DNA of 64,000 bases from Dermatemys mawii (Eukaryota > Chordata > Testudines > Dermatemydidae). Position numbers and translations under genes: made by a program. The notes beneath the pieces were generated by a model. The model ran no database searches and was not told the origin of the DNA. It saw only the letters and a program-made list of their open reading frames with translations. Below, in pieces: positions 44,881 through 56,100 of this stretch. Positions within the stretch are counted from its first letter, which is position 1. Every line of letters begins with the position of its first letter. The stretch lies in assembly GCA_007922305.1 (NCBI GenBank), contig ML677343.1, forward strand, positions 35,362,965-35,426,964. Direction: 5' to 3'.

Positions 44881-47015
44881 CAGTGTCGGGTGGCCCTAAG
44901 CCTGGTCGTGTCTCTCACGCTGGTTGGGTTGACCAGTTCATCCTGCTGCAGCACAAACATGAACTCCAAAACTGCCACTGTTTGCAGTCTGGGATTCTTG
45001 TCTTCCAGCCAGCCCCCATGTGTAACAGCCATTCAGAGTGTTTGATCAGCGGGAGCATGCCAAAGGGTGCCGTACCCTCCTGCAATACACCCCTGTGGAG
45101 ACGGGCCCTGGCGAGCCAGCCCAACTGGTTTTTATAACATCCACGTGATTTCCCAAAATACCCCTCGGAAGCAGCTTTCCAGCCACTGCTGGCTGTCTGC
45201 ACCTCCCCTGCAGCCTTAAAAGTGCTGAAGGCGCCGGGCTGAAGTCTGTGTATAGGATCATCCCGAAGTAAGTGCCTGGAGCCTCAGCTCCCCAGGGAGT
45301 AAAATATTTCTACCCCCACCTAGTCCTGGGGTCTGAACCCTGGAGTCGGTCCCAGGGCCAGGCCAGCCTAGTTACTTGTCCGTGATCCATGCCTGTGAGG
45401 AAGAGCGGAACTATTTAGCAGCAGGATCTTGTAAAAGGAGCTAGCCACTGGTTGCAGGTTGCAGGTTGCTGGGAGGGCTGGCTTGGGGCTGGAGCTAGGA
45501 GGTCTGTGCAAGGGCGGTTGTGGGGAGGGGAAACAAGTGCACTTTATCGCATTGTTACAGCCCCCAATGAGTTTATTCTGTAGCGTCAGCCCCCTCGTGT
45601 GCGTTAACCATACGGGCAGCGTGTTCAGACACTCTACTGAGCGTGCCCCTGCCCAAGCCGCTGTCAGGCACCGTATCCCCAAGCAATGCAAAGTGCCGCT
45701 AACCGGCACCTCGTCCTCTTCACGAGGCCAAACGTCGACAGAGCCAAGGAGCCGTCACCACTTGCTCTGCCCTCTGGGTGGGCCGGCCCCTCCCTGCAGC
45801 CTCTGCGGGGCCCAGCTGAGCTACTTAGGCCCCCACAGCACCCCCTAACAGGGTGAAATGCTCCGACCTACCGCCCCCCCCCCCCCCGCCCCCCCGAAGA
45901 CCCATTCAAATAGGGCCGGGATAGCAGGGTACAGCTCTGGAGCTGCTTTCCCCTGGGCCTGCTCCCACTCCTCCCCTCACCCCCATGACAATGGCTGCCG
46001 TGAACAGCCTTGGCCGTCTGCTAGTGGGGAAGGAACACGCCCATCTCAGCGGCTGATGGTGTAGGGCCAGGGTCTTTCTGAGCCCCCCCCCCCCCCCCCC
46101 CCCCCCCCAAAAAAACTGCAGGGCTTAATGGGGAGTGGGGGACCCTTAGTCCTAGGTGCACTTTGACTCTTGTTCTGGGGAGCAGGGCCCAGGGGGTTTA
46201 GGGCTTTAGCCTCATAGGAAGTGCCAGGGCTTGAGCCGCACGGTGGCACCGGCACTCAGGCCTTCAGCCCCCGCGGCTCCCAGCGTCAGCCCTGTGGGGC
46301 TCCAGGATTCAGCCCCCTGGCGCCCAGCTTCCGCTCGTCAGGGGCACTGGGGCTCAGGAGTTCAGCCAGAAGCTCCTCCCTTTAGCACCATGTGAGGCTC
46401 GGGGCTCCAGCCTGAGGGATCCATTTCCTCCTCCCGCCCACCCCGGCTGAGTGACACCCTCCCCATCTCCGCTTGGCTGATGGGCTCTTGCTTATGGGCG
46501 CCAGCCAATCGGTTTTGCTGGCGGCCTCGGGTGTTCCCGTTCACTCCCACGCACAACAAGGGCTGGACAGCTGTTTTCACTATTGATTTGCTGCATTAAG
46601 GGGAAGAAAAACTTCTTGAGCTGTGTGAACACCACTGATCCGTGCCGGGAGCTGTGCCGCCAGGGCGGGGACAGATTGAAACTTCATTTCCACCCACTGG
46701 TTTCTGGTCTTTCGAGCCTTTGGCCAGGTAGAAACACGGAGCAGCAGCTTCCGTCGGGTGGGCGAGAGCTCCGACGCGCGCACAGCGAGGTCCCGCTATG
46801 GCCTTCCCATGGTACAGCGCTGGGGTCACCGAGCCAGGCGGCCGCTGCCCTCCCCAGCCCTGTAGGGGCGTCTGCTTTGAGTCATCCCAGGCTCCTGGAG
46901 CAGATGGGCAGGTGCCCCCAGCCTGCTCGTCCTGCCCTGTTGCTCTCACTCCTGGCCCAGCTGTGTGCCCAACGCCCGCAAGGCCGGCGCCTTATGCTGC
47001 CCCGTGGCACCGCAG
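44881..47015. other. Intronic GC-rich sequence with homopolymer runs
   Basis: No gene recognised. Runs of C occur at about 45,872-45,895. A 26-C run at 46,083-46,108 is followed by seven A. Imperfect GGCTCCAG/GGCTTCAG-like repeats lie at 46,200-46,430. The right edge ends in the acceptor of the next exon. Confidence 0.5.
46083..46115 (+). repeat. Poly-C(26) followed by A(7)
   Basis: Read directly. The minus strand is a long G run able to form G-quadruplex structures. Run length is error-prone in assemblies. Confidence 0.9.
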
Positions 47016-47129
47016 GCTGCAGCGAGGCGTGAGGTGCTGCGGGAGGCCAGCCAAGCACAGCAGCTGCGGCTAGCAGAGCAGGACAGGACCAGCTGCAGGC
47101 TGCAGACACAGCTGAGCTCTGCGGAGCGG
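47016..47129 (+). CDS. PMFBP1: PMFBP1 exon, 114 bp (38 residues)
   Basis: Acceptor ACCGCAG, donor CGG|GTACTG, phase 0 to 0. Encodes a coiled-coil piece including [19 protein letters not shown]. An alternative acceptor CTGCAG six bases further in would drop two Ala. Confidence 0.7.
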
Positions 47130-50100
47130 GTACTGGAGGCAGGCGCGTGCCCAGCGGTGTCAGCCCAATAGAGGCCGAGACAGCCTCGCGCATGTGTCCC
47201 CAGGCGGCCCAGCTGGAGGCGCTGCTGAGCACCACGCAGCTGGAGTCCTGCTCCCTTCAGACGGCACTGCAGAGGAAAGCCGAGGAGGTCTGAGCCGCTC
47301 AGGAAGCACTGCAGGCTGCTAGGCAAGGGAAAGAGGACGTCATAGACCCCCAGAATCTCAGGGCTGGAAGGGCCCTCAGGAGGTTCTAGTCCAACCCCCA
47401 CCCCCCCTGCTTACAGCAGAACCAACCCCAACTAAATCATCCCAGCCAGGGCTGTGTTAAGCCTGACCTTAAAAACCTCTACGGAAGGAGATTCTACCAC
47501 TTCCCTAGGGAACCCATTCCAGTGCTTCACCACCCTCCTAGGAAAATATTGTTTCCTAATATCCAACCTGAACCTTCCCCCTCTGCAACTTGAGACCATT
47601 ACTCCTTGTTCTGTCATCTGGTACCACTGAGAACAGACTAGATTCATCCTCTGTGGAACCCCCTTTCAGGTAGTTGAAAGCAGCTATCAAATCCCTCAGT
47701 CTTTTCTTCTGTAGACTAAACAATCCCAGTTCCCTCAGCTTCTTGTAAGTCATGTGCTCCAGGCCCCTAATTATTTTTGTTGCCCTTCTCTGAACACTTT
47801 CCAATTTTTCCACAACCTTCTTGTAGTGTGGGCCCCAAAACTGGACACAGTACTCCAGATGAGGCCTCACCAATGTCGAATAGAGGGGAACGATCACGTC
47901 CCTCGATCTGCTGGCAATGCTCCTACTTATACAGCCCAAAATGCCGTTAGCCTTCTTGGCAACAAGGGCACACTGTTGACTCGTGTCCAGCTTCTCGTCC
48001 ACTATAACCCCTAGATCCTTTTCTGCAGAATTGCTGCCTAGCCATTCAGTCCCTACTCTGTAGCAGTGCATGGGATTCTTCCATCCTAGGTGCAGGACAT
48101 CCAGTAGTCAGAGCCCCAGGGATCCCCCAGATGAGGCTTACGGAGAGGCGCCTCCAGCCAATCTGGCTGTGCCTTTGCCCCTGACCAGCTCACGCGGCTG
48201 CCTGGGAGTGGGGCCACCCCTATCCCGCCTGTCTGGACAGGGCGGGGCCTCTGAAGCCCTGCAAGGGCAGGTGGCACTGCTGAGGGACTGGGGGGGGCGG
48301 GGGGAGTGCAGTCAGCCCCAGGGTGACCCGTCACTTGGGTCCCACAGCATGCTCCCTGCCCTGGCTCAAGGACAGCCGGCACCTCAAGAGCCACTTGGAG
48401 CCCCCCACTTTCCCCTCCCTCCAGGGCCTGGGGCCCGGTGCCCTACTGTCCCGACATGGCGCCCAGGCCCACCCAGAGCCCGTGGCTGGACTCAGTTCCG
48501 TGGGCTAAGGAAGGAGCGTGCATGTGTCTGAGATCGTCTCAAGCCGAGGGTTCAGCACCCGGGAGCCGGTTCCCTGCCCGCAGCCCGTCTTGGGGAGGTC
48601 CCAGGAATCCTGGCTTCTTTCCCATGTGGCCACCCGCATTTCCCCTGCATCGCGCAGCGGGGCCCTGCCTTGGCTGGTGAAGCAGCAGCGTGAGCAATGC
48701 CGCCAGGTGTGACATGCTGACGTGGCCCTGCTGGGCTGCCTGCCTCATGTCCCCAGCGTGCCAGGGCTCCCTTCACCTGGGGAGCTGAGCTGGGCTGTGG
48801 CGTCTGAAGCTGGCGTTGGCTCCAGCCCTTCCTTTCCTCTGCCCAGCTGCTGCGGCGTGAGCGGCTGGTGGAGCGGCAGGCAGCGGATCTGGTGGCAGCC
48901 CGCGAGGAGCTCTCCGGGTGTGCAGGGCAGATGGCAGCACTGCGCTCACACCGAGAGCAGCAGGCGGTGGAGCTGGCTGGCCTGAGGGAGCCACACACGG
49001 CCACGCAGGAGGAGGTAGGAGCACAGCACTGGGGAGGGGACAGCAAGGTTTCTCTTCCTCCAGCCCAGCCGCTGGTGGCTGCTGGGTGGGGATTGGGCTG
49101 ACCCTGGCCTGGCGGTTCCCAGGTTCACCTGGCCTGAGCGTCCCTTTCAGAGGGGCCGCACCTAGGACCGCACTGGCTGCCTTCTGGGATGGCTGGAGCC
49201 TCCCTCCTGGCTCTAGCAGCTCGGCTGCATTGAGCTAATTGCTGCTGCTCGCCCCGCCCCGCAGGCTGCTGGTGCTGGGCCGCGGGCAGTGCTCGGGGTG
49301 GAATGTTTTCGGGGGGTTCCAAGTTCTAAGCATTATCTCCAGAACTCCCAGGGCGGGGCGGCCGCGTTACCGGCCATGGGCTTTGCAGGTGGGCAGCCGT
49401 GACCAGACCCTCGGGACGCTCAGAGGAGCCCTGAGCCGTGCTGAGGAGGAGCTGGTGAGAGCGAAGGATGAGGTGAGCTCTGATCGCAGCGGCCCCTGGG
49501 CGAGACGCTCGGCAGAACTGCTGGCTGGATGGGCCGTGCCTGGCGTGAGGGGACCCTGGAGCCCAGCGGGGAATTGGCGCGGTTGGCTCCACGTGCCCCG
49601 TGGGGCAGCCCGTCTCTGAGAGCCCCGCGAGCGCCGGTCAGACGGGCTTGGGGCACGGCCCGCGGGGTGAACGTGGAGCGCCACTCCAAGGGAGAGGCTC
49701 TGTCCCCGCTAGTGCACCCCCGGGTCTCAGTGCTGACCAGCTGGGCGGCCTGGGTCAGTGGGGTGTGTGTGTGTTGTTGTCTGGGTCAGTGATGTGTGTG
49801 TTGTGGTGTGGNNNNNNNNNNTGTGTGTGTGTGTGTGTTGTGTTGTGGGTCAGTGATGTGTGTGGTGCTGCCCAGGCGAAGGAGAGCGCCGCAGAAGCGA
49901 GCAGCCTGTGGGGGACGCTCCACCAGCTTCAGGACAACATGAGGAGCCTGCATGAGGCCTGTGGGGAGCGGGACAAGGCCATGGCGGAACAGACTGGCTG
50001 CATCCAGCAGCTCCAGCAGGAGCAGGAGACCTGCCTCAGCCAGGTGAGCGCTGCCGGGGACGCCGGCCCTGCACCCGACCCGGCCCCGGTGCTAACCTCA

Positions 50101-53100
50101 GCCAGGTGAGCGCTGCCGGGGACGCCGGCCCTGCACCCAACCCGGCCCCGGTGCCAACCTCAGCCAGGTGACCGCTGCCGGGGATGCCGGCCCTGCACCC
50201 GACCCGGCCCCGGTGCTAACCTCAGCCAGCGTTTCTGTCCGTCGGTCTGTCCGGTACCGCCGAGGAGCCCGGATGTGCACGGTCTAGGCCTGGGATATTC
50301 AGCTCCATCCTCCCGCTGGGGACAGAGCCCTGCGCGGGGGGAGCTGCGTGAAGCTGGTTGGCGTTTGCCACAGAACTGGTCCCACTGCGCGTTTCTGGCC
50401 TTGGCCCAGCCCTGAATGTCACGCTGGAGCCTGTGAGAATAACTCAGACGTGACGTAACCGGTTTCACTCCAGCTTCCCAGTTGGCCCAAGAGCTGCCGG
50501 GCCAGGTCTGTGCACGGGAGGTGGGTCAGAACCAGGGGAGGCCCCCCGCTGAGATCCGCCCGGCGTTGGACTCTGCTTGTCTACCCAGGGCCAGAAGCAG
50601 GTGATGCTCGTGGAGCAGCTGCAGGGAGAGCTCCAGTCCCAGGAGCGAGCCCACCAGACCGAACTGGAGCAGCTGCGGGCCAAGCTGCAACACCTGCAGC
50701 AGGAGCTGGACGTCTGCAAAGGGAAGAACCAGGATAATCTGAGCCACCTGCAGCAGCGGGAGGCCACGATGGAGAGGCAGAGCTCGGACCTGGAGTTCCT
50801 GCTGCAGCAGTGCCAGACGCTGAAGGAGGAGGTATGGCCGGGGTGGGGGGGGGGGCGGTCATTTGGGCAGGGCCCTGCAGCTCCCAGGATGTCCCGGGCA
50901 TGGAGAGGCTCCAGTCTGGCACTGTGGATCCAGAGACGGGAAGGGGCCTCTTGTGTACGCAGGCTGATTCTGTAACTAGCTTGTACCAGGGGCAACTTCC
51001 CACTCCCAGGGCTCCAGCTGACAGCCCCCAAGCAGGGTCCCGGGGCCTCCCTGCAGGGTGAGGGTATGACGGTGCTGCTGGGGGAGCCAGCTGAGGTCAC
51101 TCAATTAGGGTGAACTGCAAACAGAACGGGGCAGACAAACCCCAAAAGCTGGTGGAGATTCCAATACTTAGATTTACCAGCCAGCACAAAAAACACTTCT
51201 ATAGCACTTCCTTGGTTACTAATAAGTCCAAACCACGCAGTTCCCCTTAAAGTACCCGGTCTCCCGCCTCCATCCAGACACACATCATCAGACGTGATGA
51301 TGATGATTACTGAGAATCTTACTTCATCATATCAAAGAAAAGGTTTTTCTGACCCCAAAGGACTAAGCCCCAGACCCAGGTCAAATGATAACTTAGATCT
51401 TACTCAAAATACACGCTAGAGTCAATTCTTGTTAACTAAGCGCAAATGTATTAAAAAAGAAAAGAGAGCGTGTTGGTTAAGAGATCAATAGGCACACAGA
51501 CTGGATTCAATTCTTGAGGTTTAGTTGCAGAGCAGAGATGAACTGGTAGTTGCCAAAAGTCCTTTTAGGAAGAGTCCCTAGGTTCTAGTCCAATACCCAT
51601 ATTCTGGGTGACTCCAGTCAGTGACTGGGGATCTCAATCCTTATGGCTCAGAGTTTCCCGTTCTTGAACCCCAGAGCAGATCGGAGATGAAGAAGGATCC
51701 TGTCCCAGGGGTTTGATACATTTCCAGCAGCGTTTTGGCCTGAGAAAACAACAGGCTTACCTTTCCTTCTCCAAACATCATGGCAATTAGCACGGGGTAG
51801 TTTATCCATTAAGCAGTTCAGATCCAGGTGTCACGGGGGGTGGGGGAGTCCCATTCCCACACACACACCCCCCACTTCCTGGGATTCACAGTGATTCTCA
51901 GCCAGCCAGTGGATCAGAAGGTTTATTGGAGATGCCAGGAACACAATCCAACTCCGAGCTTGTCAGTACAAACAGGCCCCCTTAGTCAGGCCCTTCTGGG
52001 GGGGCAGGGAGATGAGACCCCGAATCCGGGCTCCCCACCTCTCTTTCCCAGACAGCTTCTCCTTGTCTTCAATCCCTCCACCCGTCTGCCTTCCTTTGTT
52101 CACTTCCCGGGTAGGTGTTCACTTCCCGGGTAGGTGTCAACTCCCCTCCCCCCTCTCATCTCATGTTACAGCTCCAGGTATCTCCCTTCAGAAAAGCCTC
52201 CCCCCCAGCCAGTGAAACTTTTGAGATCACGTCCACCCTTCTTCCTGCTTGTCACACCAGGTTACCACAACCTTCAAAGAGACACACAGACACCAATACT
52301 ATTTCACTCAAGTATCTTCCTAAATACCAATACTCCCCTTTTTGATCTTTGAATCAAAGCTATAGTAATAGACAGGACGTGTTTGCTTACATCACAAGAA
52401 TCTACCCTTCTATCCCTAGCCATGCTGGATGCATTTCACAGCTCTACTCCTTTCCATCTCTTTCTGAGCAATCTTTAATGTTCGGCCCTGGGTCAGGTCA
52501 GTGCGTGAGTTCATTAACTCTTTCTAGCCCTGTCACCTTTCAGTGAGATACTATAGCACACTCATACCATCACAGAGGGGCTCCACCCTGCTTGGTGCAG
52601 AGCCCCTGGCCGGTGCTGAGAACAGACCCGGAGGGAGAAGGGGCGGGGGAGTGACAAGGGGAACGTCCCCTGCCTGGGAGCAAGGTCCAGCTGCAGGAGA
52701 GACGCTCTGGGAAGGAGCGGAGCTGGTAAGGCCCAGTCCTGCCCAAGCCGGGAGCTGGCCCGGTCCATCTCTGAGCCCTGCCTGGCCCTCGCCACACCGC
52801 AAACAGGGCCACAGGGCCATGGCCGGCAGCGTCTCCCTCGGGCTGTCACACTCCCAGGTGTGCTACTACGAAGAGGTGGTGCAGAAGCAGGAGAGGGAAC
52901 TGTGCCAGCATCAGGAGCAGCTCCGAGAGGCGCGGGAGCAGCTGGCCATGGCCAAGAGCAAGAGCAGCTCCGCCGAGAGCAGCCTGGACCTGTACCAGAA
53001 GAAATACCAGGCTGCCCTGAGCAGAGCGGGCCAGCTGGAGGGCAGGGTGCAGAGCCTGGAGGACGAGCTCCAGGACATGAGCAGCCAGGTGGGACCTGCG

Positions 53101-56100
53101 CTCGGGACTCTCCCTTGAGGCACTGCGGGGGGCACCTGGGCGGTCGCCCCACAGCCCAACTGGGCCAGCAGTTTCCCCAGCGGCTTCTTGCCAGCACGGT
53201 TCCAGCCGGGGACAGCTTTGGGCCCAGCTAGCCCAGGCCCCAGGGTCGCCTGCCGGGGTTGGCGTCTTGAGCACAGAATGCCAGTGGGGTCTGGCCTGGC
53301 GCGTGGGGTCCTGGGGGGATGCCCCATGCTCCCGAACTGCCCAGGTGCGTTAGCTGGTGAGCGCTGGCGGTGCTGAACGGGCCGTGCAAACAGGGCCCAA
53401 AGCTGTCAGCCTGGGGCCGAGGAGCCGGGAAACGCACCGGGAGACACTGGCTCTGCCCTGGTGTCAGGCTGCCCAGACCCAGGCGCAAGGCTCCCCATAG
53501 TGCTCAGTGGCCTCTGGCTGCCTCTGCTCCCCCCGGCCCCTCCCCAGGAACCTCGTGGCGTGGGCAGCCGGCCTCCTCCCGTGTCATTCTCAGCCCGTCC
53601 CAGCCCCCGCCCCATGACCTGTCGGGCCCCTGCTGCAGGTGCGGGAGTGTGACGAGACCATCATCAACCTGTGCAGCAAGCAGCTGGTTCTGCAGCAGGA
53701 GGCGACGGGCAGGAGGAACCAGGCGGCTGTGGAGCAGCTGACTCGGGACCTTGGTTCCACGCAGGAGGAGCTGGCCAGGAGCCTCCATCACGCCCAGCAG
53801 TGTGAGCAGAGCATCCAGGGCCTCCGCGAGCAGCTGGCTGCCTGTCAGACCAAGGTGAGCAGAGAAGTGGGGCCGCTGGCCCGGCTCTCTGCACTGCCTG
53901 GGTCCCTGGCACAGGGCCTGTGTGCAGGGCTGGCGTGTTGTCAGTGCTTAGAGAACATCCCCTGCACGCCAGTGTTCACACTCCCTGTCACACAGCTCAC
54001 GCTCACCCATTACACGCGCGTACACCGGCCCAGAGCTCATCGTGCTCTGGTGGAGCAGTGCGGGATGGGGACACCGGGGTCTGGAATCTGCACTGCCAAC
54101 CTGTCGGTCCCAGCTGGAACCACCCATCACACTGTGCCCCGTCCCGTTCCGGGAACCGTCCGCACCGGCGAGGGGGGGCATCACCTGCCTGGGGGGGCCT
54201 CACAACACTCTGCTGCTTTAGCTCCCAGCGGGGACGGCTCACAACCAGCCGGCGGGTCACCCCAAGTGTCTGGGTGTAGCCACAGTCTGGGCCAGGCCCT
54301 CTGAGCCCAGCAGCCTGGTTACTACCCCCCAGGGGGAGCCCAGCGCACTCCCAGGCCTGAAGTCTCCCCAAATGGGGGCTCTTCACAGTCCAGCTCCCTC
54401 CGGCAGTCCGGGTCTTAGAGGCGCTTTGTTACCCAAACCACTCCAGTTAAACCCACCCTCGGGCTGTTTTGATTGAGGTAGATCTGAAGCGAGTACAAGG
54501 ATAAGCCATGGAAGTCAGCAGTGGTTACAAGAGAAATAAACACAAACCACGGCCTGGGAACTAAAATTCAACTAACTAGACGTGGTTCAAGGTCAAATCC
54601 TTCCACGTGGGCCTAGCACCGGGCCTGAGCCAGTTCTCAGCACAGGCTCTGCCCAAAGGCTGAGGCAGTGACCAGCTCTCAGTCCCCTCCTGCGTCTCTG
54701 CCAGCCCTGGCTGCAGACAGGGAAGAACAAGAGCAGCTGGCCGAGAAGAAACGGCCGCTGGCGCCCGCAGGACAATGCCCTGGATTCCCCAGAGACCCAG
54801 CCCAGTGTGTGTGGGTCCTTAGCCACCTCCTCCTGCAGAGACACCGGTCACAGCCTCGTCAAGACTAGGGGGCAGCAGACAACTGGGCTGATGCCAGACA
54901 CCAGGGACCTAGCGCCAAAGGATGTGGCTCTTCACCAGACATACTCCTGCTCTGGGTCACTTGCACAGGATCCCACCCTGTCCTGCAGCCTCCCCAGAGC
55001 CGTAGCTCACACAGCACATCTGCACCGTGTAAAGAAACCAGGCAGCAGCCACTCAGCACCCCTAGGCCGGGAGGCACCCAAGGGAGGACACACGATAACA
55101 ACACGGGAGAATCCCAGCTGCAGCCGTCGCGCACAGACAATCCACCACCCACACGTGGCCTCTGGCCAGCTCCATCGTCCGATCGATATTCACGGCGGGG
55201 AGGGAAGCCTTTTGTCGACTCGCTTACCACCAAAGCTTATCCACCGTGTGCAGCCCTTTGTGCCAGGGAGCGGCGGGTCATTACCCACCTTCCTCCTCCC
55301 ATGGGATCCCGGCTCCGGAGTGCCAGGGCAGGCCCAGCAGGACGCTGACAGATCTCCTGGGGCCAGCATCCCACGTCACCACTGGGTGCTCAGCCTAGCA
55401 CAGTGCTGGGGCAGGGACTCCCTCCAGCCCCAGCGTCGGACAGCCTGGGAGGGGGCTGGGTGAGGCGAGCAGAGGCGGCAGTCCCCTGTGAGTACGAGAC
55501 CCTGCCGCTGCGCGGGATTTACGCCTCCAAAGGGAAACAGTTTGCAGCGTGAAGCCCAAATTAAGCCAGGGCTGGTCCCTGCACCCAACATCCTCCACTG
55601 GACTCTGCATCTGAAATGCTCCGAAGGCCCTGGCAGCACCTGCTCCCCCTTGCAGGCAGGGCCCATTCGTCCCCCCGGTACCCAGATGGCTGACGGGGGC
55701 GAGCGCGTCTGACATGGGCTCTCCGGATTGGCCTTACCTGCCCTCCCCCACAACCCCTGTGTCAGGCTGGCCCGGGTGTTCCTGGCCGCTGCGGGAGCCC
55801 TCCCATGCCGCGCTTGGCCCACTGGTCTGTAGCCTCAGCCCCTGGGAGTCCGGGAAACCGCTCTGCACTGCGCTGGCGCCCGGCACCCCCGGTCTATAGC
55901 CTCAGCCCCTGGGGACTCTGAGAAGCTGCTCTGCACCACGCTGGCGCCCAGCCCACGGGTCTCCTGCTGCTGTGGTTTCAGTGCCTGGAAGACGAAGAGA
56001 TGCTGGTGAACATGCAGACAGAGTTCGCCTCCTATACAGCCAGGCACAGTCACTCCAACACCAGCTACGAGAGCCAAGCGGCCATGGCAGAGACACTCCA

